Origin: an uncultured Clostridia bacterium
GTDB lineage: Bacteria; Bacillota; Clostridia; Oscillospirales; Ruminococcaceae
NCBI GenBank assembly: GCA_947600065.1
Contig: CANQFZ010000002.1
Location: 62,001 to 126,000 of the forward strand
DNA length: 64,000 nucleotides
Reading direction: 5' to 3'
A program made the translations under genes and the position numbers. The stretch's first letter is position 1. Each line of letters begins with the position of its first letter. The notes beneath the pieces were generated by a model that was not told the origin of the DNA, made no database searches, and saw only the letters and a program-made list of their open reading frames with translations. Shown here piece after piece: positions 9,913-19,475 of this stretch.

Positions 9913-10578
9913 ATGAAATACGAAATCAAAGGCGAACCGTTGCCCGTGTTGCTCTGCTACCTTGAGGCAGGAGAAACCATTATGTGCCAGAAGGGCGCAA
10001 TGAGCTGGATGACGCCAAACATGAAAATGCAGACAAGCGCAGGCGGAATAGGAAAGGCTTTCAGCAAGATGTTTTCCGGCGAGTCGATGTTCCAGAATAC
10101 ATATACCGCGCAGGGCGGAGAGGGTATGATAGGCTTTGCGTCTACGCTTCCCGGTTCTATAATTCCGTTTGATATCGGAAAAGGCGACCTTATAGTTCAA
10201 AAGGGCGGATACTTTGTTTCCGAGCCCACGGTCAGTTTCTCTATAGCTTTCCAGAAAAATATCGGAGCGGGCTTCTTCGGCGGCGAAGGCTTTATCATGC
10301 AGCGTATGTCGGGCTCAGGCATGGCGTTTATTGAAGTTGACGGATATGTAGTTGAATACGATCTGCAGGCTGGACAGCAGATGATAATTGACACAGGCTA
10401 TCTTGCGGCAATGTCCGGCACTTGCACAATGGAAATAAAAGCTGTCGGCGGCATTGGAAACACACTGTTCGGCGGAGAGGGAATATTCAATACTGTAGTT
10501 ACGGGCCCGGGCAAAATTTATCTCCAGACCATGCCGAAAAACAAGTTTGTTGAAGGACTTACGGCAGGCGGTAAATAA
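9913..10578 (+). CDS. TIGR00266/AIM24 family protein
   Basis: Glycine-rich beta repeats, MCQKGAMSWMTPNMKM and GGEGFIMQRMSGSG motifs. Confidence 0.8.
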   Translation: MKYEIKGEPLPVLLCYLEAGETIMCQKGAMSWMTPNMKMQTSAGGIGKAFSKMFSGESMFQNTYTAQGGEGMIGFASTLPGSIIPFDIGKGDLIVQKGGYFVSEPTVSFSIAFQKNIGAGFFGGEGFIMQRMSGSGMAFIEVDGYVVEYDLQAGQQMIIDTGYLAAMSGTCTMEIKAVGGIGNTLFGGEGIFNTVVTGPGKIYLQTMPKNKFVEGLTAGGK

Positions 10579-10610
10579 GGCTTCTTGACAAAAATTACAA
10601 TGATCAACAG

Positions 10611-10652
10611 CGGCATTGCGGATCCGAAAATGGATAAGCAATGCCGTTTTTA
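10611..10652 (+). terminator. CGGCATTGC...GCAATGCCG + T run
   Basis: 9-bp stem then TTTTTAT. Confidence 0.7.
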
Positions 10653-10813
10653 TATTTGGAATTAAACTTAATTTTAAAATAAGTTATATTAAAAGCATTT
10701 TATGAAGATTTGGTCAATTTGCCTAAATTTTTAAAAAGCTATTGAATTTTTATGGCATATATGATATATTATATTTGGATACTAATGCTGAATAAAATCG
10801 GAGGTTCTGTATT

Positions 10814-12238
10814 ATGAACATTTTGTATGCAGCAAGCGAAGCACTTCCTTTCGCAGCAAGCGGAGGACTTGCAGATGTAGCAGGCTCTCTGCCTAAGGCA
10901 CTTGTGGCGGCGGGTCATAATGCCCGCGTGGTTATGCCGTATTATGTAAATACGCTGAAACCCGAGCAGAAAGAAAAGATGACTTATCTCACAAACTTTA
11001 CTGTTCCTGTCGGCTGGAGAAGCCAATATTGCGGCGTATTTATGCAGGAAGTAAACGGCGTTATCTATTACTTTATTGACAACGAATATTACTTCAAGCG
11101 CGACAACGGCCTTTACGGTTATTATGACGATGCCGAGAGATATGTATTTTTCAGCAGGGCGGTTCTTGAAATGCTCCGTCATATTGATTTCCACCCACAG
11201 ATAATAAATTCAAACGACTGGCAGTGTGCGCTTATTCCCGTATACCATCATTTGTTCTATAAGGATCAATGGGGATACGGCGATATAAAGAACGTGTTTA
11301 CTATCCATAATATCGGTTATCAAGGACAGTACGGGCTTGACCTTGTAAAGGATATTGTCGGCATACCGCCTCAGAATGTAAGCATAATCGAGTATGACCA
11401 TGACATAAACTTTATGAAAGGCGCTATAGAAGTTGCCGATAAAGTTACTACTGTTTCTCCTACTTATGCTAAAGAAATACTTGACCCATGGTTTTCGCAC
11501 GGACTTGACAGAATCCTCCGCAACAAGCAGTATAAAACCTGCGGTTTCTTAAACGGAATTGACGTTGATCTGTACAATCCCGAGACCGATAACACCATTG
11601 CCGCAAAGTTCACCTCGAAAAATCTCAAGGGCAAAGCGGCCTGCAAGTCGGCGATATTCGAGGAGTTCGGAATGCCGCAGTATGATATCCCGCTTATAGC
11701 TATGATATCAAGATTTGCGGATCATAAGGGATTTGACCTTGTAAGATACGTGTTTGATGAGATTGTTGCGACGGATATGCAGGTAGTTATACTCGGATCG
11801 GGCGAAAAGCAGTATGAGGATTTCTTCCAGGAAATGCACTGGCGTTATCCCGATAAGGTCGGCTTCTACCGCGGATATAACCCCTCTCTTGCAAAGAAGA
11901 TCTATGCGGGCGCAGATATGTTCCTTATGCCGTCAAAGAGCGAGCCGTGCGGACTTGCTCAGATGATAGCGGCAAGATACGGAACGATTCCTATTGTACG
12001 CGCTACGGGCGGTCTCAGAGACAGTATAATTGACGCAGGCGATAACGGAATAGGCTTTACATTCCAGAGCTATAATGCGGGAGATATGCTTAATTCTATA
12101 AAGCGCGCAAGAGAGCTTTACAGAAACAAAACCGAGTGGAAGAAACTTGTCGGCCGCGCTATGAACGCAGATTTCAGCTGGGAGGCTTCTGCAAGGCTTT
12201 ACATCGGACTTTACAAAGAACTTACAGGCGAGCAATAA
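10814..12238 (+). CDS. glgA: Glycogen synthase
   Basis: ASEALPFAASGGLADVAGSLPKAL, SRFADHKGFDLV and PSKSEPCGLAQM motifs. Confidence 0.95.
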   Translation: MNILYAASEALPFAASGGLADVAGSLPKALVAAGHNARVVMPYYVNTLKPEQKEKMTYLTNFTVPVGWRSQYCGVFMQEVNGVIYYFIDNEYYFKRDNGLYGYYDDAERYVFFSRAVLEMLRHIDFHPQIINSNDWQCALIPVYHHLFYKDQWGYGDIKNVFTIHNIGYQGQYGLDLVKDIVGIPPQNVSIIEYDHDINFMKGAIEVADKVTTVSPTYAKEILDPWFSHGLDRILRNKQYKTCGFLNGIDVDLYNPETDNTIAAKFTSKNLKGKAACKSAIFEEFGMPQYDIPLIAMISRFADHKGFDLVRYVFDEIVATDMQVVILGSGEKQYEDFFQEMHWRYPDKVGFYRGYNPSLAKKIYAGADMFLMPSKSEPCGLAQMIAARYGTIPIVRATGGLRDSIIDAGDNGIGFTFQSYNAGDMLNSIKRARELYRNKTEWKKLVGRAMNADFSWEASARLYIGLYKELTGEQ

Positions 12239-12243
12239 TAATT

Positions 12244-12274
12244 ATATGGCGGGGAATTTCTCCGCCATATTTTT
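12244..12274 (+). terminator. ATATGGCGG...CCGCCATAT + T run
   Basis: 9-bp perfect stem with T tail directly after glgA. Confidence 0.85.
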
Positions 12275-12385
12275 GAGATACAAGATGTATACTTTTGACT
12301 TGTCGGCTTTTTGCTTTATACAAAAAGCGGATATTGAAAAACCAATGTTCTAAATTTAACGGTAATTTATGAAAAGAGGATAATA

Positions 12386-12814
12386 ATGAAGAAAAGTCTG
12401 AATTATGCGCTGTGTTATGCCGTTCTTGCAATGGCGGGCGGCATTTTCTACAGAGAATTTACGAGGGCAAACGGTTTTGACGGAACAACCGCTCTCGGAA
12501 AGGTACATACGCATTTCTTTATGCTGGGAATGGTAATGTACCTGATAATAGCGCTGTTTGCAAGGCATTATGACCTTTACTCCGAAAAGACTTTTAAAGT
12601 TTTCAGAGCGTTGTATAATATAGGAGTGCCGCTGACGGGTATTATGCTGGGCGTCAGGGGTGTTTTCGAGGTCTTGGGAACTGAGCTTTCAAAAGGCGCA
12701 AATGCGGCTGTATCGGGCATTGCGGGCGTCGGGCATATCCTTACGGGAGTGGGCATAATAATTCTGCTGATAACATTGAAAAAGTGCTCCGCCAAGTCGG
12801 AAATTTCAACTTAA
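12386..12814 (+). CDS. DUF2871-like membrane protein
   Basis: GGIFYREFTR, LGKVHTHFFMLGM pattern; four TM helices. Confidence 0.75.
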   Translation: MKKSLNYALCYAVLAMAGGIFYREFTRANGFDGTTALGKVHTHFFMLGMVMYLIIALFARHYDLYSEKTFKVFRALYNIGVPLTGIMLGVRGVFEVLGTELSKGANAAVSGIAGVGHILTGVGIIILLITLKKCSAKSEIST

Positions 12815-12835
12815 AAAGTTTTTTGTAATTTGCTA

Positions 12836-12864
12836 TTGAAAAAAATTCCGTATTGTGTTATAAT
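12836..12864 (+). promoter_or_regulatory. Promoter TTGAAA-17-TATAAT upstream of hom
   Basis: Consensus hexamers, 17-bp spacer. Confidence 0.75.
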
Positions 12865-12904
12865 ACATAAGTAGTATTATATAAACACGAAAGGATTGTT
12901 CAAT

Positions 12905-14146
12905 ATGCAGAAGATAGCCGTCCTGGGCTACGGCGTTGTCGGTTCGGGAACTGTCGAGGTCTTTTATAAAAATAAAGAAAATCTCGAGAAAAAAGCGGGA
13001 GAAGAACTTGACATAAAATATATTCTTGATTTGCGCGATTTTCCCGACAGCCCATATGCAGACAAATTCGTAAAGGATTTTAACGTTATTCTTAATGATC
13101 CCGAAGTAAGAGTTGTGACAGAGGTCATAGGCGGAATAAAGCCCTCTTATGATTTTGTTAAGTCTTCACTTTTGGCAGGGAAAAGCGTTGTTACTTCAAA
13201 CAAAGAGCTTGTCGCCAAAAAAGGAGCTGAGCTTTTAAGGCTTGCTCATGAAAATCATGTGAATTTCTTTTTTGAAGCGAGCGTTGGCGGCGGTATCCCC
13301 ATAATAAAGCCTATACACGCTTGCCTTGAGGCAAATGAGATAGACGCTATAGCAGGCATACTCAACGGAACAACAAACTTTATTCTTACAAAGATGTTCC
13401 GCGAAGGAATGTCGTTTGACGAAGCGCTTAAAATCGCTCAGCAGCTCGGATATGCCGAAAGAGATCCATCTGCTGATGTTGAGGGAGCAGACGCTTGCAG
13501 AAAGATATGCATACTTGCTTCTCTTGCGTTCGGACGTCACGTTTATCCCGAAAACGTTCATACGGAAGGCATTACAAATGTAACCCTTGCGGACGTTGAA
13601 TACATGGACAGCTTTGACGCTAAGATAAAGCTAATCGGCTGCGCACGCCGCGAAGAAAACAGCGAAATCTCTATAGGTGTTTTTCCCGCGGTCATCAAGG
13701 ACGAAAGCCAGCTCAGCGGCGTTAGCGATGTGTTCAACGCGATACTTGTACGGGGAGATGCAACTGGAGATGTTGTGTTCTACGGAAAAGGCGCAGGAAA
13801 ACTTCCTACTGCGAGCGCGGTAGTAAGCGATATTGTGTCCGCCGTAAAACATAACGAAACGAGCCGTTCGCTCGGCTGGTCCGACAGCGAACAGTCGTTT
13901 ATACGTTCTTTTGACGAGTTTACCTGTGCAAATTACGTTCGTTTAAAGGCAGGGAACATTGATGTGACAAAGGCTGTCATAAAGGCTCTTTTCGGAGATG
14001 TAAAGTATTTGTCCTCAAACAAGAAGGAAGAAAACGAGCTTGCTTTCGTAACGGACGTTATGAAGGAAAAGGACGCTGTTTCGGCGCTTGAAAAGGTGTC
14101 CGACGGAGCTGAAATTCTGGGAAGAATCAGAGTTCTGGATTATTGA
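12905..14146 (+). CDS. hom: Homoserine dehydrogenase
   Basis: IAVLGYGVVGSGTVE, GILNGTTNFILT, EGADACRKICILASLAFG; start set at MQK (RBS AAAGGA). Confidence 0.93.
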   Translation: MQKIAVLGYGVVGSGTVEVFYKNKENLEKKAGEELDIKYILDLRDFPDSPYADKFVKDFNVILNDPEVRVVTEVIGGIKPSYDFVKSSLLAGKSVVTSNKELVAKKGAELLRLAHENHVNFFFEASVGGGIPIIKPIHACLEANEIDAIAGILNGTTNFILTKMFREGMSFDEALKIAQQLGYAERDPSADVEGADACRKICILASLAFGRHVYPENVHTEGITNVTLADVEYMDSFDAKIKLIGCARREENSEISIGVFPAVIKDESQLSGVSDVFNAILVRGDATGDVVFYGKGAGKLPTASAVVSDIVSAVKHNETSRSLGWSDSEQSFIRSFDEFTCANYVRLKAGNIDVTKAVIKALFGDVKYLSSNKKEENELAFVTDVMKEKDAVSALEKVSDGAEILGRIRVLDY

Positions 14147-14169
14147 TTTTTAAAAACGGGGGAATTGTT

Positions 14170-14889
14170 ATGGGCGAAATGTCTGCTCCAAAGTACAAAA
14201 GGATCTTGCTTAAGCTGAGCGGAGAAGCTCTTGCAGGAAGCAAGGAAACAGGTCTTGATATGCCGACTGTAGAAAAAATCTGCGAGAGCATAAAGAAAAC
14301 TGCCGACGCAGGAGTTCAGATAGGAATTGTTGTCGGCGGCGGAAACTTCTGGCGTGGAAGAGACGCAGTAGGTTCCGATCGTGCGAGAGCGGACCATATC
14401 GGAATGCTTGCTACGACAATGAACGCTCTTTTTGTCGCAGATGTTCTTGAAAGTCTTGGTTGTGTTGTTAGAGTTCAGACGGCGATAACTATGCAGCAGG
14501 TAGCAGAGCCGTTTATTCTGGGAAAGGCTTTGAGGCATTTTGAAAAAGGAAGAATAGTTATATTCGGCTGCGGTACGGGAAATCCTTTCTTTTCAACCGA
14601 CAGCGCGGCTTCGCTGAGAGCGGCAGAGCTTAAAGCGGACGTTATTCTTAAAGCAACAATGGTAGACGGGATATATGATAAAGATCCCAAAAAATTCCCC
14701 GATGCGAAAAAGTTTGATACACTGACTTATCATGATATTCTTGTAAATAAGCTTCAGGTCATGGACAGCGCCGCCGCAGCAATTTGTACCGATAATGATG
14801 TTCCTATCATAGTATTTAACCTCGACCGCCCCGACAACATCTATGACGCGGCAATGGGTAAACCTGTAGGAACACTTGTTATAAATTAA
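14170..14889 (+). CDS. pyrH: UMP kinase
   Basis: RILLKLSGEALAG, VVGGGNFWRG, GCGTGNPFFSTDSAASLRA. Confidence 0.95.
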   Translation: MGEMSAPKYKRILLKLSGEALAGSKETGLDMPTVEKICESIKKTADAGVQIGIVVGGGNFWRGRDAVGSDRARADHIGMLATTMNALFVADVLESLGCVVRVQTAITMQQVAEPFILGKALRHFEKGRIVIFGCGTGNPFFSTDSAASLRAAELKADVILKATMVDGIYDKDPKKFPDAKKFDTLTYHDILVNKLQVMDSAAAAICTDNDVPIIVFNLDRPDNIYDAAMGKPVGTLVIN

Positions 14890-14912
14890 AATGGGAGGGT
14901 AAGAAGACATTT

Positions 14913-15467
14913 ATGAAAGAAGTTATTTCAGCAACTAAAGAAAGAATGGAAAAGTGCATTACGGCGCTTTCAAACGAGCTTGCTTCGATAAGAGCGGGCA
15001 GAGCAAACCCCGCTGTTCTTGACAGGATAACAGTCGAGTATTACGGCGCGGCTACTCCCATAAATCAAATGGCTTCAATTTCTGTTGCCGAAGCGAGGAT
15101 ACTTGTTGTAACTCCGTATGATAAATCGCAGTTAAAGCCTATAGAAAAGGCTATACAGGCTAGCGATCTCGGAATAAATCCCGCAAACGACGGCTCGGTA
15201 TTGAGGATAGTTTTCCCACAGCTTACCGAGGAGCGCCGCAAGGAGCTTTGTAAGACAGTCAGCAAAACCTGCGAGGAAAGCAAGGTTGCCGTAAGAAACG
15301 TTCGCCGCGACGGAATGGATAAGATAAAAGCAAAGAAAAAAGCAAATGAAATAACCGAGGACGACGTTAAAGAGGCTGAAAAGGAAATTCAGAAACTCAC
15401 CGACAAGTATATTGAAAAAATAGATAAGATCGGCGAAGATAAAGATAAGGAAATTATGTCTATTTGA
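14913..15467 (+). CDS. frr: Ribosome recycling factor
   Basis: IRAGRANPAVLDRITVEYYG, VRNVRRDGMDKIKA. Confidence 0.96.
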   Translation: MKEVISATKERMEKCITALSNELASIRAGRANPAVLDRITVEYYGAATPINQMASISVAEARILVVTPYDKSQLKPIEKAIQASDLGINPANDGSVLRIVFPQLTEERRKELCKTVSKTCEESKVAVRNVRRDGMDKIKAKKKANEITEDDVKEAEKEIQKLTDKYIEKIDKIGEDKDKEIMSI

Positions 15468-16171
15468 TGGAAGAAAATAAAATTCCCGCTCATATCGGCT
15501 TTATTATGGACGGAAACGGACGATGGGCGAAAAAGCGCGGACTGCCGCGCAATTTCGGACATAATAAGGGCGCGGAGGTCTTTAAAAAGACTATAAACTG
15601 GTGTAAGGAACTCGGAGTTAAATGCGCTACGTTCTATGCTTTTTCCACAGAAAATTGGAAGCGTCCCGCTGACGAAGTCGAGGGTATAATGAATTTGCTT
15701 AGGAGGTATATAAAGGATATACGCTCTTATGCAAAGGAAAATATACGTTTTATTATCCTTGGCGATATGTCTCAGCTTGCGGAGGATATACGGCTTGAAT
15801 TAAGCGATATAATGGACAGCACTAAGGAAAATGACGGCTTTATCGCGGGAATTGCGCTGAATTACGGCGGTAGAGATGAAATAACGCGCGCCGCGAGGAT
15901 ACTTGCACAAAAGGCGGCAAATTCGGAGATAGCTCCCGAAGATATAACGGAAAATTCTATAGAAGAATTGTTGTATACAGCCGAGATGCCGCCGCTTGAT
16001 CTTATAATCCGTCCGAGCGGTGAACAGAGACTTTCAAATTTTCTTATCTGGCAGGCGGCATATGCAGAATTTGTCTTTATGGACGTTCTGTGGCCCGACT
16101 TCTCCAAAAAAAATCTTGAGTACGCTATTTCGGAATATTCTGCGAGAAACCGCAGATTTGGTGGAATATGA
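15467..16171 (+). CDS. uppS: Isoprenyl (undecaprenyl-PP) transferase
   Basis: HIGFIMDGNGRWAKKRGLPRNFGHNKG, IRPSGEQRLSNFLIWQ; overlaps frr stop (TGATGG). Confidence 0.95.
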   Translation: MEENKIPAHIGFIMDGNGRWAKKRGLPRNFGHNKGAEVFKKTINWCKELGVKCATFYAFSTENWKRPADEVEGIMNLLRRYIKDIRSYAKENIRFIILGDMSQLAEDIRLELSDIMDSTKENDGFIAGIALNYGGRDEITRAARILAQKAANSEIAPEDITENSIEELLYTAEMPPLDLIIRPSGEQRLSNFLIWQAAYAEFVFMDVLWPDFSKKNLEYAISEYSARNRRFGGI

Positions 16172-16197
16172 GCGTATTTATCCGAAAGGCATTCTAA

Positions 16198-17030
16198 TGG
16201 TTAAGAGAATTGTTTCCGCTGTTGTAGGAATAATCGTCGGTGTAGGTATTCTGATTATTGACAATAGATATCTATATATGGCGGTGATCGCAGCTTTTTC
16301 CGCAGTAGGCACGCGCGAGCTTATAAACGCCGTTAAATGCGGAAAACATAAGTTCTTGTCGTGGTATTGCATAATCAGTGCATTTGTAATACCGTTTGCC
16401 GTCTGTTTAGATATTTTTGCTCCATACAGATTGTCCGCGCTTTTTGCGTATGTGATAGGTCTGCTTTTGATAATGCTTGTAAATCACAAGTCTATAAAAC
16501 TTACGGAGCTTGCGGCTTGCGGAGGAGCAGGGCTGTTCATACCGATGTCGCTTAGCTGTATAATCATAATTCGATATTTTTATGAAAGCCAGTCGATCGG
16601 CGTATTTATGATAGTTTATATGCTTTTTTGTGCGTGGTTCGGCGACGGCGGAGCATATTTTGCGGGAACATTTTTTGGAAAGCACAAGCTTTGCCCTGAA
16701 ATAAGCCCAAAGAAAACGGTCGAGGGTCTTATAGGCGGAATTATTACTGTTGGTATTGTGGTTACAATACAGTGTCTTGTGTTTAATCTGCTTATACAGC
16801 ATAAGGTCACGATGAATTATGCGGTGCTTATTCCTATTTCAATTTTAGCCTCGGCTATAGGAGTTCTCGGCGACCTTACAGCTTCGGTTATAAAACGGCA
16901 GTATGAAATAAAAGATTTCGGAAATTTTATGCCGGGACACGGCGGAGTTCTCGATCGTTTTGACAGTGTGTTGTTTACTGTGCCGTTTTTGTTTATTGTA
17001 TTCAGTTATATTTCACCGATAATGCAGTAA
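16198..17030 (+). CDS. cdsA: Phosphatidate cytidylyltransferase
   Basis: C-terminal DLTASVIKRQYEIKDFGNFMPGHGGVLDRFDS signature; start at MVKRIVSAVV. Confidence 0.93.
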
Positions 17031-17043
17031 AAATTTCTTCTGA

Positions 17044-17201
17044 GGGAGAAAACCTTGTCAGACTGTATATAAAGCCCCATCTACGTCGTCAGTGTAACTG
17101 CGGCAGGCACAAAGCCTAGCAGCAGCCACGCTTCCTAGTATCTGGGGCTTTCTCTACAGTCTGAAGTTTGACTTTTTATACAAGCTGCCTTGTTTTCTCC
17201 C
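17044..17201. ncRNA. Candidate structured RNA or palindromic repeat element between cdsA and dxr
   Basis: Nested perfect stems GGGAGAAAAC/GTTTTCTCCC, CAGACTGTA/TACAGTCTG, AAAGCCCCA/TGGGGCTTT plus internal hairpins; no ORF. Confidence 0.65.
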
Positions 17202-17252
17202 CATTGATTTTATATTATTGAAAAAATATTTTCGCAGAAAATGGAGTATGCT

Positions 17253-18401
17253 ATGGAAATTGTTCTGCTCGGTTCAACAGGTTCTATCGGCACGCAGACA
17301 TTAGACGTCTGCCGTATGCATAATATAAGAGTAAAGGCATTGTCCGCAAACAGCAGCATTGATATTCTGGAAAAACAGGCGCGCGAATTTTGCCCCGAAT
17401 ATATTGCTGTTTCCGACGAAAAATATTATGGCGAGATAAAGAGCTTGCTTTCCGATACAAGTATAAAAATACTTTGCGGAGAAGAGGCTGTATGCGAGCT
17501 TGCACAGTTAAAGTGTGACAGAGTGGTAAACGCGGTCGTGGGATTTGCAGGACTTTTGCCGACGCTGGCTGCGCTAAAGGCGAAAAACAGCGTTGCTCTC
17601 GCAAACAAAGAAACTCTTGTCGCAGGCGGAGAGCTTGTGATGAAAACTCTTAAAGAAAACGATACAAGCCTTTTGCTTATTGACAGTGAGCATTCGGCGA
17701 TCTTTCAGTGCCTTATGGGAGCAGGAGATAACAAGTTGTCGAAAATAATCCTAACCGCTTCGGGAGGACCTTTCTTCGGTAAAAGTCGAGATGAGCTGAA
17801 AAATGTAACAAAGGCCCAGGCGCTTTCCCACCCTAACTGGAAAATGGGTGCGAAAATAACCATAGACAGCGCGACAATGATGAATAAAGGCTTGGAGCTT
17901 ATAGAAGCGGTTAGGTATTTCGACGTTAGTCCCGAACAGGTCGAAATAGTCATTCACCGTCAGAGCATTGTCCATTCTGCCGTTGAGTTTGAGGACGGCG
18001 CGATAATAGCACAACTCGGAACAGCAGATATGCGTATCCCTATACAGTTAGCGCTGACATATCCGAAAAGACTGCCATGTCCCGCGAAAAAGCTCTCTCT
18101 GGCAGAAGTCGGAACTCTTACTTTTGAAAAGCCCGATGAAGAAGTTTTCAATTGTCTTAAAGCCGCAAAGAAGGCAATAAAAATGGGCGGTAACGCACCG
18201 TGTATCATAAACTGCGCGAACGAAGCGGCTGTTTCGCTTTTCTTAAACGATAAGATAGGTTTTCTTGATATAGGAAGCGCAGTTGAAGATGCGCTTTCCA
18301 ATGTTAAATTTATAAAAGATCCGTCGCTCGAAGAAATACTTGAAACAAAACGAGCCGCGGAAAATTATGTTTATTCAAAATTTAAGCAGGGGGATATATG
18401 A
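17253..18401 (+). CDS. dxr: 1-deoxy-D-xylulose 5-phosphate reductoisomerase
   Basis: MEIVLLGSTGSIGTQTLDV, NKETLVAGGELVM, LIDSEHSAIFQCL. Confidence 0.95.
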   Translation: MEIVLLGSTGSIGTQTLDVCRMHNIRVKALSANSSIDILEKQAREFCPEYIAVSDEKYYGEIKSLLSDTSIKILCGEEAVCELAQLKCDRVVNAVVGFAGLLPTLAALKAKNSVALANKETLVAGGELVMKTLKENDTSLLLIDSEHSAIFQCLMGAGDNKLSKIILTASGGPFFGKSRDELKNVTKAQALSHPNWKMGAKITIDSATMMNKGLELIEAVRYFDVSPEQVEIVIHRQSIVHSAVEFEDGAIIAQLGTADMRIPIQLALTYPKRLPCPAKKLSLAEVGTLTFEKPDEEVFNCLKAAKKAIKMGGNAPCIINCANEAAVSLFLNDKIGFLDIGSAVEDALSNVKFIKDPSLEEILETKRAAENYVYSKFKQGDI

Positions 18402-19474
18402 CTTTTCTTTCAATCATAATTACAATTCTGGTTTTTTGCGTAATCATAATGCTGCATGAGTTGGGGCATTTCATTGCTGCAAAGGCTTGTGGAATTTATG
18501 TAAAAGAGTTCGCGTTCGGAATGGGTCCTGCGATATTCCGCAAAAAAGGAAAAGAAACAGAGTTTGTTATTCGTGCATTTCCCGTAGGCGGTTTTTGTGC
18601 GTTTGAAGATGATTTTGACGACGGAAGTCCAAAACCCGTTGAAATGCAAAATCCCCGTGCATACAACAGACGTCCTGTTTGGCAGAGAATAATAGTTATC
18701 ATATCCGGTCCGCTTATGAACCTTATTTTAGGATTTTTAGTCGTTGTTATTTCGCTCTGTGCGTCTGAAGCAATGGCTTCGACAACTATCGCCGAATTTC
18801 GTGATCAGAGTGTCAGCAACAGTACTCTTATGGTAAATGATGAGATTTTGAGTATAGACGGACTTCCTATCTATTCAACCTCAGATATAACTTATAAGCT
18901 CCAGAACAGCGACAGAAAAAATGCCGAAGGAAATCTCATATATGATTTTGTCGTAAAAAGAAACGGAGAAAATATAACTCTGAAAGATGTAGAGTTTATG
19001 ACAATTAAAAACGATGACGGTTCAACAGGAGTTTATTTTGATTTTTACGTTTATCGGCTTGAAAAGAATTTTGTAAATGTTATAACACAAGGCTTTCGCG
19101 AAAGCCTTTCTACGGCGAGAATAATTATTCTGTCACTTTTTGACATGATAACGGGAAAATACGGTATAAACGACCTCTCGGGTCCTATCGGAGTAGGCTC
19201 TGTAATAACCGAAGCGGTGTCGCATTATACCATTGCCGAATTTTTAAGCATTGTATCGCTCATTTCGATAAACGTCGGCATATTCAATCTTATCCCCATA
19301 CCTGCGCTGGACGGGTGTAAGCTTATATTTCTGCTCATTGAGCTTATCATTAGAAAGCCCGTAAAGCCCCAAATTGAGGGAGCAGTGAATTTTGTAGGTT
19401 TTGCGGCATTGTTTTTGCTAATGATAGTCGTTACGTTCAATGATATAGTGAAAATTGCGTCAGGAGGAGCTTAA
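18398..19474 (+). CDS. rseP: Site-2 membrane protease RseP/YluC family (M50, PDZ)
   Basis: HELGHF zinc motif, FGMGPAIFRK, LIPIPALDGCK; in dxr-ispG context. Confidence 0.9.
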   Translation: MTFLSIIITILVFCVIIMLHELGHFIAAKACGIYVKEFAFGMGPAIFRKKGKETEFVIRAFPVGGFCAFEDDFDDGSPKPVEMQNPRAYNRRPVWQRIIVIISGPLMNLILGFLVVVISLCASEAMASTTIAEFRDQSVSNSTLMVNDEILSIDGLPIYSTSDITYKLQNSDRKNAEGNLIYDFVVKRNGENITLKDVEFMTIKNDDGSTGVYFDFYVYRLEKNFVNVITQGFRESLSTARIIILSLFDMITGKYGINDLSGPIGVGSVITEAVSHYTIAEFLSIVSLISINVGIFNLIPIPALDGCKLIFLLIELIIRKPVKPQIEGAVNFVGFAALFLLMIVVTFNDIVKIASGGA

Positions 19475-19475
19475 C

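Noticed and set aside
17044-17201. Assignment as c-di-GMP-I, cobalamin, SRP or 6S RNA
   Set aside because: Isolated words look similar (e.g. ACAAAGCC), but the conserved cores and expected layout of those families are not present.
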